A stretch of DNA of 60,000 nt, from assembly GCF_029227915.1 (NCBI RefSeq), contig NC_079876.1, positions 35,633,828-35,693,827 of the forward strand, read 5' to 3'. The DNA comes from Hydractinia symbiolongicarpus (taxonomy: Eukaryota > Cnidaria > Hydrozoa > Anthoathecata > Hydractiniidae). Under the pieces are notes generated by a model. That model saw only the letters and a list, made by a program, of their open reading frames with translations, had not been told where the DNA came from and did not search any database. A program made the position numbers and the translations under genes. The number at the start of each line of letters is the position of its first letter. Positions within the stretch are counted from its first letter, which is position 1. Shown here in pieces: positions 1 to 11,698 of this stretch.

Positions 1-1561
1 TATTGTTGCGCAGGCCATGTTTTTCTCATGGCCAGTTATATGTTGCTTTTTCTAGAGCAAGAGCATTTAAAGATGTTAAAGTTAGCATTGTTCCCACCTT
101 CGGATGCATTGATGGGAAATGTTATACCCAAAATGTGGTTTATAGCCAAATTCTGAATTGAGAATATTTTTCTCACCATTGGATGAGAGCATGTATATAT
201 TACATTTTTCAGCACACTTTTATCGCCTATATGTCCACATGTTATGTACAACCTTGCTGACGTGGACGTTATAGGTGTGTCGTGCTATTGTACACTATAT
301 GTGCGTCTGTCAGTCCTACTGTACAGGGACATGAGAACGATCAGTATAAACATTCTTTTGAAGTGTCATTTACTTAGCTATATGTTTCTCCTTTAATTAC
401 GATATACTTTTTTTGAAAGAAATGATATTAGGTATATTTTCGTTATCTTCTAAAAAAATATATATAGACTCCGGCAATTTCCACCTTTATTATCAATATA
501 TTTAAAATCCATCAATTCTACCTAATTTCTCTTTTCATTAATTTTATCTTCTCTAAGTTATTAAATGATTTAAAATGTGATTTTTAGGAATTTTTATGCA
601 TTGTAAACACAAAGCCTATACTCTTCTGATACAATGTTGACAATATATGACCAAATCTATAGTATTTTTTTGTAAATATTTTAATAATACTTAATGTATT
701 TTTTTCCGGCATGATTGAATTTAAGAGTAGTATATATTTTTTATTTCATAGTTTTATTTTTTACTTGGAAGTTTATAGTTAATTTTTTTTTCGATTCGTA
801 AGAAATGTCTTCCAACTTTTTGCCTTAACAAAATAGATTTAGAGGAGTTTTGCCAAGTGTTCATATTTTTACTTTGCAGTTTTGTGATTGTAAGCATTTC
901 TTCTTCAGTTTCCTTAATTTGTTGTCATATTATTTAATTATGCTTTTCTAACACTTGCAGTTTTTTCTTTTTAGATGAAGCACAAAGTCCCATGGCTTGC
1001 CTTCCCGTGGCGTGATTCGTTACGTGAATTATTTCTATCCTAAAAAAATTCACAAACTAAAAGTCGGAGCAGTGGCATGTTAAAGTGATTTAACCATTTA
1101 AAAGTTTCCACTGTTTCATACTAAACATGTCACTATGAAAATATAAAAATCACATTTTTTTTCAAACTAAATGTAGTTTTAGTTTGTGTAAATAAAGATA
1201 AAATATGATTTTAACTTTACGTAAGCGGAAGTGCGTTGTTTGTTGGTCCCATTATTCTAATAAATATTATATATAACTCTTAACCTATTCTGATAGCTAC
1301 TATTTTTTCTTCATATTTTTCAATATATAGTTTGTTTTATTCTTTATGTTTATTTTTAAAACTCTATATTCTCAACTTCTACTTATAGGTGTCATAGAAA
1401 AATAATACTAATAATAACAATAATAAAAACGGGAATGGATATAGATAAAACGTCTACTGTTAAATTCTCAAGGTAACTTCTTCTTACTCCATTTTGTTTG
1501 GCTTCAATCTAAATATTTTTTTAATTTAAGGTTGATTTGTGAAAATGTTTCCTAAATTTTC
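1..1561. other. AT-rich spacer without recognisable gene
   Basis: No open frame here has recognisable domains or plausible exon structure on either strand. The stretch is A/T-rich with short homopolymer runs and simple AT tracts. It ends where the decayed retroelement frame at 1562 begins. Nothing else is supported. Confidence 0.6.
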
Positions 1562-2169
1562 GTGAACTTACCATCAAAGTGTGCATGTGGACAACCATTC
1601 GATACGAATCATGCCATGAACTGCAAAAAGGGGGGATTTGTTTCTATTCGTCACGACAACGTAAGAGATTTTGAGGCAAACCTTCTTAAAATGGCATGCA
1701 ATGACGTTGAAATTGAACCGAAACTACAACCGGTTGAAAATGATGAAGCCCGACTAGATATAGTTTTTGGCGTCCGGGACAATCCGCTTATTTCGACGTT
1801 CGAATTACCAATGTCAACTCCAACTCACAAGCGAACATTCCAGTAGCAGCAATATATCACGAGAGCGGAAAGAAGAGGAAATATAACGACCGCGTCATCA
1901 ACCTTGAACATGGCTCATTCACTTCACTTGTTTTTTCCATTAATGGAGGTATGAGTCAAGAAGGTACCATATTTCACAAACATCTCGCTGAAAAGATTGC
2001 TAACAAGACGGGACAAAAGTATGAACGAATAATGTCATGGATAAGATGTAAATTAAGTTTTGTAATAATGCGTTCTGCTTTGTTGTGTCTGAGGGGTAGT
2101 CGTTCTGTGAAGGTTAACGTGGAGCCAGCTGATGACTTCAGCTTCGCATGTGACGAAGCCAGGCTTTGA
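1562..2169 (+). pseudogene. C-terminal fragment of a retroelement polyprotein (zinc knuckle plus nuclease-like tail)
   Basis: The first frame opens with a CCHC-like cluster (C-A-C-G then H and C, about 1577-1635), followed by KKGGFVSIRHDNVRD and an ARLDI segment. A second frame from about 1810 continues with EHGSFTSLVFSINGG and ends with WIRCKLSF...MRSALLCLRGSRS before a TGA at 2167-2169. This pattern is familiar from the C-terminal ends of multi-copy invertebrate retroelement proteins, where the ARLDI/F-D/E pair resembles a PD-(D/E)XK nuclease. The two frames join by a single-base shift near 1805-1818, so the copy is broken. The 5' part (RT) is absent, which fits 5' truncation. The GTG at 1562 is not a real start. 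I do not name the clade. Confidence 0.65.
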
Positions 2170-4671
2170 CATTCTGTTTTAGTTATTATAGTGTTTTTTT
2201 TAAATTGTTTGTTGTTTCAATATTTATTTTTGTTGTTTGTTTGTTCTAATAGCTGGCACACATTAGGCATCAAGTCCCCAACAGTCCTCTCTTTTTCGTT
2301 CTCGCAGCTATCTCCTTCTCGAATCTTTTTAGTCTACATCATCTTCACGATAAATTTTTAACTCGTTTTTATATAATTTTTAACTCGTTTTTATATAATA
2401 TATAAATAATTTTATTATCTTGAGGTGTAAGGGTGTAAAAAATATAAAAAGTTTGCTTCATAAACAGCGCCAATATTAACACCTTTTATAATATTCTATG
2501 CATTACTTTCTATTCTTTTTGATTTTACCAGAGCCTAAAGAAAATAATAAAGAAAATAATAAGAAAACGGCAAATAATTATTATAAACACCATCGTGTTT
2601 TTATCTCTGATTTTAAGTTATATATATTGGTTTTTAATTTATTTACATATTTACATTTTAGTATCAGATAACAAAGATAACACAGAGAGTTGTGTTCGTA
2701 ACATTACCAAAAATGGGGAGGATGAACCCAGTCGTGACAGTAAGTATGTTATAAAAGTGATGCGTATTTAATAACTACAATTATTAATAAAAGTAATTGT
2801 TTTGCCATTTTCCTCGCATTTTACAATCTGACTTTACTTTCAAAGCCTTTGTGGAATACAGAAAAAGTCACCCTGGGTCCGAAACAAAAAGAGCATATAA
2901 ATGCTGGAAAAAAAACGGTGACCAAGACCATGAGGGGTACAATTGGGTACCCCCAAAAAACGTTTAAAAAATCAAAAAAAAAACAAATTAAAGACACACA
3001 AAAAAGTACAAACATTACATTTTCTGCCCACTGTGAAATCGGGGAAATACATTACCATTAACTGGTAATATCTACCTGTATTGATACCAGCATTCCAGCA
3101 ACAATTCATCTGTTAATACTGTTACCAGTTTTGGAAAGGTATTTCTCCGATTATAATATTTTTTTGTTTGTTTGTTTGTTGTATATATATAATCCATATA
3201 ATAATTTATTAATTAATTTATCTATTTAATCAGTTTTTATATTTAATATTTGCAGTTATTAATTTATTTATTTAATCAGTTTTTATATTTGATATTTGCA
3301 GTTAATAAAAATTATAATTTTTTAATAGGAAAACAGTGTACTTAACCGTTTAAAAAACTGGTAACAGAAATTTTTTGGCATTTAAAATTATGCTTGATTT
3401 ATTTATCTATTTGTCTTCCCGAGTCATACAACTAAAAGGCATATCCATACTGTATTTTCTTCATTACAAGAAGACAATCTCATTTGGAAAAATTGAGAAA
3501 ATGTAAATAACATTTTACAAAAATAAATAAATGCGCCCCACGCAATGCCAACTAGAAAATATTTAAAATTTACTTTACGCTTAGGCAATGAAAAACAAAA
3601 ATCCTCAATCATTTTTGACAAAATTTAATGTAATTGTAGTTATAATATGTTAAAAAATATTGTTACTTACCTAATGTCAAGTTGTTGTTTTTTTCATTAA
3701 AATTGTTACCTTGAATAATGTATTGTTTTTTTCAAAAGAATGATCATACACATTTTCTTAATCAGCGCTTTAAATTTTACACAATAGAGACATTGTGAAA
3801 ACAAGCCCTAAATTTTTTTGTGCATGAGTTGCTGACGTCATTAAAATTCAAATCTAAATTCTTCTTCATTTTTATGCTGTCTCAGTGGATTTTTCCACTT
3901 TAACATCGCATTAGTTACGCACCCACAAGATTTAGTCATAAAATCAGCATTTAGGCCTTATAAATTCCTTACAAACAAATTTGAGTATAATGTTTTAGTT
4001 CTAAAAGCAGCATTAATTTACTTTGTTAATTTTAATTTTCTATGTTGGAGAAAGAGAAAAGTGAAAAATTTGCAGAGGAGTTGGCTTCTTTAAAAATAAA
4101 CATAGAAAGAACAATTAAATTTTAGTTTAATTTCAGCAATCAAACAATCTTAAATATAAACCAGTAGTGCATTTTTTGCCGAAAGCGGCAAATCATATAT
4201 GTATAAAGCAAGGAGGAGGTACCTCCCTAAAACAACTAATATAAGTTCGGAACATTCCTTGCATCATGTTTGCACTGTACATTTTATATGTATTATGACT
4301 GATTTTCATTTAGAAGGATCGTCACAACATGGGAAACGTACAAAGAAACTGGAATGTTGTTGGCTCTCATGCCGTTAGGGAAAAAGGCTTTGTCACCTGA
4401 TAGGACGCCACAAATGCCGGAAACGTAGGCACTCAAATCCTTCGACAACGTCCAGTCACAAAAGAAGAAAATTAAATTAAAAATCTTCCGAAGAATAAAC
4501 AGTTTTCTTTTTTCTTTTATTTGGCTACTCTACCAAAAATTTATATTTATTAAAAAAACGCCCTACAAGATTATCTCTTACATGGGCATATTGCCGTAAT
4601 ATTGTTGACGCTTTTTGAAGACTTCAATAAAGGAATAGGGTCAGTTTGTAGAAAGAAAAACGTGCTTCCAA
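2170..4671. other. AT-rich spacer
   Basis: No convincing coding exon, RNA gene or element was found. There are simple tracts (TTTG repeats around 3160-3180; repeated ATTTATTTAATCAG-type sequence around 3200-3300). The overlapping small open frames on both strands around 2821-3061 have low-complexity, lysine-rich or hydrophobic translations and no family features. Confidence 0.55.
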
Positions 4672-4850
4672 AATAATACCATTCTTCCTTTTTCCAAGGA
4701 GGTAATTGTCACGTATGAACAAAACTTCTGTAAAAGGGTTTCGGCCAATATTCCGGAACCAAGGCTCCAAAATGTCTAACAGAATCACCTCAAAAGAGGT
4801 CAACGAACAGTTTTCCACAGGAACTAGACATTCCTTTCATTCCTGTTGTT
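4672..4850 (-). repeat. Fragment of the USP-retrotransposon 5' region
   Basis: From TTCTTCCTTTTTCCAAGGAG through ACTTCTGTAAA, GGGTTTCG, ATTCCGGAACCAAGG and AGGAACTAGACATTCCTTTC, this stretch is a diverged copy of 24510-24720 in the same relative orientation, the 5' region of retrotransposon copy A. It lacks a coding part and is an isolated relic about 20 kb from the main cluster. Confidence 0.7.
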
Positions 4851-5640
4851 ATATAACTTGTCTAATAACGGCTGATGATTTTGCATAAAACACTAAATTA
4901 TTCATCCCACTGTTCTTCTTAGTTAGCAAAAAATCAAAGATTACAACCCGCATGCCAGAGAGTGATTCCGAACATCAATATTTATCATCTAAAGAAGAAG
5001 TCAAGTAGATGCCTACACCAGACAAAAACGGCATCTTGTTGTAGCATATTATTCTTAGTATTAAATGTCTTCGCATCTGCAACGTTGTTGTAAAACAATA
5101 GCATTTTTACAACTTGTTATATGTTTAGCATGTATTTTTTTATTATTATTTCTGTCTACGCATATTGTTTCATTGTATTCTGTCTTACAATCCGCAGCAA
5201 CAAACGTTTTAACAAAAAGACAGGGTAAAAAAAAAAACCTTATCGTATTCCTTAATTTTCCCATAACATTGTTTCCCGAATTTTGTTGTGACGATTTCAT
5301 TTTGACAGGCATGCTACAAGATGCTTTAATGCCACACCGTTGACACTATTGAGTTGCAGAATAAAGTTTCCTTTGGGGACTTTAGTTTGTTATTTTACGT
5401 TATTATATTCCTTTCCTTCTCGTTCATGCTAAAATTTTAAGCATGCCATAACAGAAACCTATATTTATACTAAAATTTTAAAATTTGTCTTAAAATTAAA
5501 CATCCAAAATTATTGAACTATTGGAGTTTGGATTACCTGTAATATTTTCGTATTTTGTGATTTCAGGTTAAATACATTAGAAGCAAGAAAAGCTTTCCAT
5601 AAAAGCTCCATAAAAGCAAAAAGCATAACTGCAGTGCATG
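4851..5640. other. Spacer without recognisable gene
   Basis: Two overlapping small open frames (5061-5312 minus, 5065-5343 plus) shadow each other and match nothing recognisable. No splice-supported exon or RNA gene was seen. Confidence 0.5.
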
Positions 5641-5663
5641 CCTTGAGCACGTTCATTCGGGCG

Positions 5664-5684
5664 GGGAAGTTCAGTCTGCGCATG
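5664..5684 (+). repeat. Left arm of inverted sequence flanking the RAG1-like gene
   Basis: Twenty of 21 bases match the reverse complement of 10957-10977 (shared core TTCAGTCTGCGCATG). The two arms face each other across the RAG1-like gene, 5.3 kb apart. The core also resembles an NRF-1 type CpG motif, so it may be a promoter element rather than a transposon end. Confidence 0.5.
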
Positions 5685-5870
5685 GGCGGCGGACTTTCGC
5701 TTTTTCAGCAAAATTTCAAGATGGTAGCGCATGTTGCGGAGCGCTAGCTAATTATGTTTTCAGATGTTACCCTTGAATGATTTTGAACAACAGCATCTTT
5801 CATAAATAAAAAAATATTTATTCTTTGATGCAAAACGATTTATCGTGTGTTCAGAAAGACGCTTGCGGTG

Positions 5871-5935
5871 AAAAAACGGTGTTATTTAAAAACACCTTGC
5901 TCCATGCAAGGTGTTTTTAAATAACACCGTTTTTT
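5871..5935. repeat. Perfect 30-bp inverted repeat with 5-nt loop
   Basis: Arms 5871-5900 and 5906-5935 are exact reverse complements, separated by TCCAT. The arms contain AACACCTTGC / GCAAGGTGTT. A transcript from either strand would form a long uninterrupted hairpin. It lies about 370 bases beyond the stop codon of the RAG1-like gene. It could be a tiny foldback element, a cruciform site or a hairpin RNA precursor; the sequence does not decide. Confidence 0.85.
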
Positions 5936-6304
5936 GTTGTGCAACTTTTTTTCTTCCAAGTTTTGTACATCTTACGATAATCATTAAATTATCATATTCT
6001 AAAGTTTTTATGGAACATTCAAAGACATATACAGTTAGATTTATGTTCGAATAAGCTGTGAAAAACAACAGTTTGCTGCTTACATATTTTTTTTAAAAAA
6101 AATAAGCTCTGAAACTCTGCAATAATAATGGAGCAGTATTTCACGGACTGGTCAACTTTGAGACGACATGATGGAAAAGAAACTCACAACACTCGCACTG
6201 CCTAGTAAGTACCTTGATTTACTATTTACTCTGCTATTCCGAAACTTAACTAGCTAAAATATATATAAAATTAAAAAAGAAAAATGTCTAAACTAACTAT
6301 ATGT

Positions 6305-9300
6305 TTATTCTTCAGAGTTCTTAAACTTTCTTTTTTTTACTTGTGGTGTGAGACTTTTGGCCACAGGTTTTACTTTTAAATGATGATGCTCTAACATAGC
6401 CTTTAGTCTGGCAGTATGTGGTCTCACTGCTGCATACACTGCCCTTAAATTATTAAATACTGGGTGGATACTTTCTGCCCCTTGTTCTCCGTACATCCCC
6501 AGTCCGATTTTCCATTTCCTGATGAAATCAACCACGTGATCCTCCAACATATGTAACTTTGGAGTTACTGATGCATTGGGAAAGGTTAATCTTAAATAGG
6601 CCATCAGTGTTTTGATAGCTGTATCTGTAATATAGTTTAAAAATAAGAACATTAAAGTGTGCAACAGAAATATCAAAATATGTATGGTGTGGCTATATAA
6701 TACCTCAGTTCTTTTATATATGTGTGTATATTCTTTAGTTGAGAAAGCTTGATGTTTTGTCTATAGCTATGTTAAAAAAAAAAATAATGTAAACAAAGCA
6801 TTATACCTATTTCCCGAAGTTTGTTGTCATCAAAGTAGAGTGTTGAATTCATCAACTGATGACACTTCGAATAGTGCTGGAAGAGCAGCTTAAAGTTATT
6901 GCATATCTCTATTGCCTCCATATGAACATCTGTAGCACCAAAACCCAAGGACACTACCAGAATCGGAATACTGTTACACAGCTTTAGAATATTCTGTACC
7001 TATATAGAAGTAATTTTGATATTAAAACAAAAATTACTGGAACCTACAATTTGTGATTCACCTCCTCTAAGGAGCACATATAATATGCATTAATGATATT
7101 ACTAGTGTTAAACTTTACCTTAAGCATTTTGTGGACATCATTGCCCACAAATGATTTACCATGATATGCTTGACGTTCTACTCCCAATTCTTTCAACTTT
7201 TCGTCCAATTGTTTGACGCATGGGCCAGTATTTTTCTCCAATATACTTATCTTCTCTAAATCATCAATCTGTTTCAACTAAGTTTAGGAATAAAAGTGTG
7301 ACTAAGTGATACAATTCTTACTTTAATAAATGAGTTAATAAATGTAGAAATATTTATACCTTTTCCTTTAATTTTATTTCTAAATGCTCCAATCTTGGTT
7401 CAAAAATGTTACGTAATTCTTCTTCCTTTTCAGGGCTCTTCAAAACATTGGTGGCAAGTGCTTCATGAACCAAGTCAATTTTTTCCTTATAATCCTGAAC
7501 AAGGTATTCCAGATCACGTATTTTTATTTGACTATCTACATACGACTTGAAGCCTGCTTCATCTATCACCTTGTCATTGATAGCCATGCTACCAGCTATT
7601 TTAACGTCTAACAGATGACATCTATCTTCGAACATGTTAAAAAATTTTAAATACGTGCCCAAAGATATGTGGAGTGAGGGAAGTGAAACCTAAAAATATA
7701 TTATTCAGTTTATGTCTTGTGTTTAATTCTGCAGTGCAAAGAATTTTAATTGATCATTTAAAATAATAACCTGATCAAGAGGGATGTTGAACATAACTTC
7801 ATCAATGACATTGTTGTAGTTTTTGGCAAATTTTATATTACCACCAGCATTTTTGAAGCTCTCATAATCTGCTTTTAATGTTGCCAAAGTTCGTTGTTTG
7901 GCTTTTCCCCGCACCGAAGTTGGAATTTTCATGTTTTGTGAAGTAATTTCACAAAACAGGCAGCAGTGACGTCCTATAGAGGAAAAAAGACATAGTGAAA
8001 AATATTTAGTTTTATCAGTGGCAGAAATTAAACTAAATGTCAGAAAATTATTATTTAATTGTTACCATTAGCTCCAGTGATCCCATACATTGCACATAGG
8101 AATTCATAATCCCCAAACATGAATACTCTGATTTTCCTTTCCCTATGAATAAAAAAAACATTGAAAAAAATTGTCTTTCTTAGGCATTTATGAATTTCTA
8201 CTGATATATATATAAAAAAAAAGTTTATTGTGAACTGAGAAATTGTAAATATTTAACCTGTCAACAATTTTTAACAACATTGTTAGCTATTATGACTATA
8301 TACATTAAATTATTACTGGGTACAGTTTTGTCTGGGTTTTGTTTATATATTATAATTTGCTATATAAAATTTCATGCTTACTGCCAATCAAGAGTTTGAA
8401 GCAAATCTATCTGTTCTTTAAATCTGGATAATCCTATTTTTAAATTTATGCGATAGTCTTTAGCCTCAAAGAGGCTGAAGACAACAGTATTTTCTTTACT
8501 ATTAGGATGTAGAGTGTTGCAACACTGATAAGACATTTTAAATGACTTTCCACCGTGATCTCCCCCAATTTTCACATGTATCTCATTGTTGTGGATTTTC
8601 TTTTCAACAAATTGTGAGTAGCTAAAAAAATAATTTAATTTGAGATCATTTCACATTTTTATATTTTTAAGATGCAATAATTTTAAAAAACTTTGTAGAT
8701 AAGCTTTTTTAAAACATGTACTATTTCTATGCACAAACGTACTCATTGAGTGCATCAAGATACTTAAGAATGTGTGTTGGAACATCTACAACATATCCCC
8801 ATGGTGCTTCATTCAATAAAAATTTTCCATTCCCCTCTTTAACAGGAAATTGAAACGGCATGTTTTCAACATTAATGTCTTCTCCTGTCCACTTTTTTGC
8901 GAGACTTCTTTGTTTTGACTGAGATTCTATGTTAATATTTAATGATTTCAGCCACCTATAATTTTAGGAAATTGTAAAAGAATTTTGCACTTGAAATTTT
9001 TTGTTATATATACTTAGTACCAACACTATTAGGTATCTGTGTTTCTTTTTGGATAAATACACAACACAAAGAAACAAAAATAGAAAAAAATTGACCTGCC
9101 CATTTTCTTTAATTTTTCCCATGGGATTCCAAGATCAACTTTCATTGTGACCATGGTTTCGGCTGAAAGGATAGGAGCTGCAATGTTGGCTTTGTTCAAA
9201 ATTTCCTCCTTTTCATGTTCTGCAAATGATTTTACCAATTTTGAGGTTTGATTAATTAGAGAATCGGTTGTACCACATGTTGAAAGTTTCAATTGGCCAA

Positions 9301-10530
9301 GAATAAACTTGTTTCTGTTCTCTATAGTTTTTCTGCAAACTGCTGAAGACTTTATAGCTCTTGGTGTTGAAGTCAAGACCAGGGGCTGCAAGAAAATATA
9401 AGTTTTTAAATAAGTTGTTATGTGCATATATTGAATTATGTGAGATATTAAGTTATGTGCAGATATTGAATTATATATGTGTAGATATTATATCATGTAT
9501 ATATAGATATTAAATTATGAGAAGTTAAATTATGTGTAGATATATTTGAATGTATATATTTTATATGAAGACTGTACAAAAATTTATCCAAATTTAAGCC
9601 AATATATTATGCTGACTAAACAAAAAAAAAAAAAAAAAAAAAAATAATTGTTCTTACTCTTGAACCACCAGTCATAAATTCTATGCCACTATTAGGTAGC
9701 GTAGATTTAGCCATTTTGGTTTTTATAACATGAAGAGCTGCTTCTTCGAAATCTCTGGGGATTTTGCTTTCCTTGTCAATACTATAAACCTCGCTTAGTA
9801 AACGTGGTTTTGCTGTTTCTGGCTTCTGATCAATGAGAGGGTGCAAGTTTTTTATAAGTTGCGTTATTGTTTTAGAAGGTGTGACAAAGTCAGGAGAAAC
9901 AGGTGTATAACATATTGGACATTTTGCACTTTCTAAAGTTTGACCTTCAACTGTTGGTATGAAACATCTGTAACAGAGAGAATGCTGGCATGTGGCTAAT
10001 AAAACTGGTGCTTTCATTATAGATTTACAGGAGGGACATAAGCACAGATCTAAATGTGGATTGTTCTCCTTTTTAAAGTTTTCATTGTAAAGTTCATTTG
10101 TTTCATCTAGCTTTTCGTAAATTTTTGAAGATACAGTCTTCGTCCAGTATGCATTTGTGCATTTGTCATTTGTGGTAGTGCAATACCGACCTGTAGAAAG
10201 TCTTTTTTTAGGCCGACCTCCTTTTCGTTTAACACAGACATGTTCGCACACAGTGCAGTTTAAATCAGTATGTTTTTTCCAAGCAAAGAACTCATGCTTG
10301 CTTGTACTTTTGCGTTTGTCATTTTGAACAAGTCTAGCATAACATTTATTACAGATTTGTGCGGGGTGTAGCTCTGCTTTGTCGTTACACACGTCTATAA
10401 ATAAGTGCTTCTGAATTTTTTCTTTAACTTTTTCGTTAAGAACATTAAAATTGTTTCTTTTATCCTTTGACAGAAGAAACCCACAAATTCTGCAAAGTTT
10501 GGCTAGGTTCAAGACGTGATCAGCAGCCAT
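6305..10530 (-). CDS. RAG1-like protein (RAG1-type zinc region, RING finger and recombinase-like core), ten coding exons
   Basis: Ten exons join in frame with GT/AG borders: 10530-9658, 9385-9096, 8955-8743, 8621-8382, 8142-8066, 7973-7771, 7689-7360, 7277-7119, 6999-6807, 6624-6305, giving 965 codons, close to vertebrate RAG1 (about 1040). Exon 1 carries Cys13/Cys16 with HPAQICNKC (60/63), the RAG1-type zinc region, a GRPKKR basic patch (105-110) and a C3HC4 RING (C165, C168, C181, H183, C186, C189, C204, C207). The rest follows the RAG1 core by eye: VKIGGDHGG (Asp480) at the first catalytic Asp, FMFGDYEFL, a CCLFC pair (569/572), LHISLG (638-643) where RAG1 has LHCDIG, and GEQGAES (Glu906/Glu910) near the catalytic Glu. 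Members of this family are multi-copy in invertebrates (compare N-RAG-TP elements). No stop or frameshift was found. Start chosen: first ATG before the zinc region. Activity is uncertain because the middle Asp appears to be Ser641. Confidence 0.85.
9622..9644 (+). repeat. A23 homopolymer at start of RAG1-like intron 1
   Basis: An uninterrupted run of 23 A (T on the coding strand) sits just inside the first intron of the RAG1-like gene, a few bases past the GTAAGA donor (9657-9652). It is probably slippage-prone and may vary in length between reads. Confidence 0.9.
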
Positions 10531-11010
10531 ATTTGTTTGTAAACGGTAGCTAGGTTGGTGAAATCATAGGTCTACTATATGTTGAAATATCTCTTTGCAA
10601 AATATGTAAGCACCTCAAAAGTTTCACTAAATAAAAGTAGAATGTGCGGTTTTTCTAAAAATATTTAGTTTGTTGGCCGGAAAACTTTTGTTTGGGTGAT
10701 TTTTTGCTGAGAATTTGTGAAATTTTTTTCACTAGAAGTTGCTACTTCCCAGGGGCTTTTTGTAACCACAACAAATGCAAGCGCGATAAAGATTATGTTT
10801 CTAACTTCCCCTGGCCTCATATACCATGGCAAAACGTTTGGTTTATTTATATGTAATGCCGTTTCTCCTGAAATGGGTTGTTTGTGCAGGGATGCAAATA
10901 TGATGACGTCATTTTCACGCCTTATTTGCGGTTGTTTTGAAATTTCAAAATTAGCGCATGCGCAGACTGAATTTCCCGCTTCTAGGCGAACTTGAATGAC
11001 CGTGTGAGAA
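10531..11010 (-). promoter_or_regulatory. Probable promoter region of the RAG1-like gene
   Basis: This stretch lies directly upstream of the RAG1-like ATG. At 10954-10964 it contains GCGCATGCGCA, matching the palindromic NRF-1/CpG-type motif, and a TGACGTCA palindrome (CRE-like) at about 10902-10909. These are generic animal promoter motifs; no TATA box at a fixed distance is evident. The assignment is by position and motif only. Confidence 0.35.
10957..10977 (-). repeat. Right arm of inverted sequence flanking the RAG1-like gene
   Basis: This is the partner of 5664-5684 (20 of 21 bases as reverse complement). It overlaps the NRF-1-like motif. No clear target-site duplication was found next to either arm, so terminal-repeat status is unproven. 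Confidence 0.5.
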
Positions 11011-11565
11011 CGCCTTATGTCTGGAAGAAAAAGAAACCTACTCGACGCAAAGTAACTGCAAATGAGAATGTCAAGGTGTATGCTGACTATAACGCTACTG
11101 CCCTGGCAACAAATGTAATGCAAGCTCCACAGACACTTGAAACAATATTATAAAATTCCAGTTGGCATTGAATATTATGGGATGCTAAAAAAATCCAGAT
11201 CCTACAAAGCAGCAGAAAGTCAAAATTTAAATGATGCGAATTCTGAAATTCTAAACGAATAAGAGGTAAACTTGTAGTTCCATTGTAGTGCGGGAAATGA
11301 AAAAAGTAATTCCCCAAAAAAAGAATTGATTGATTTCAGAAATGACTAGATTGGAGGCTAACAAGAAAATACCGTACGGAAAATCATGGCACATTTTCTG
11401 AATCACATGGTTTCCCTTGATGGTAGAAAAAAAAATTCTGTAAATAAAGTCTGCTTGATAGAATCAAGGTTGGAGACGACTTCTTCCGAAATTACTTTGA
11501 TAAAATTAAAGAAAGCCAGCAACGTCAAAGCACTATCTTTCATCATTAATATCTTTTTTTGAGTA
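11011..11565. other. Spacer, possible decayed coding remnant
   Basis: One frame from about 11020 reads like protein for about 40 codons (KVTANENVKVYADYNATALA) and then hits several stops. I do not recognise the family. No intact gene is supported. Confidence 0.3.
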
Positions 11566-11698
11566 TGCAGAAGAATGAAAATTACAAAGTGCACGCACAA
11601 TGATAAACTCGACCAGTTAAGTCTTAAAATATAAATTCTAGAGGTTTTGCTCCTCTGAAGAATATGCTCATATAAAGGAACACAATTCTTCCTTGAGG
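11566..11698 (-). repeat. Fragment of the USP-retrotransposon 5' region with stem-loop
   Basis: The stretch from GAATGAAAATTACAAAGTGC through TCGACCAGTTAAGTC to TTCTAGAGGTTTTGCTCCTC and GGAACACAATTCTTCC is nearly identical to 24400-24520 (copy A). It contains the conserved CTAGAGG/CCTCT stem-loop. It is an isolated 130-bp relic. Confidence 0.85.

Noticed and set aside
5061-5343. Overlapping 80-90-codon frames on both strands
   Set aside because: They are mutual shadows with no domain, no homologue known to me and no splice or promoter support.
10665-11123. 152-codon minus frame and 92-codon plus frame upstream of the RAG1-like gene
   Set aside because: Low-complexity or unfamiliar translations over the probable promoter; no family features.
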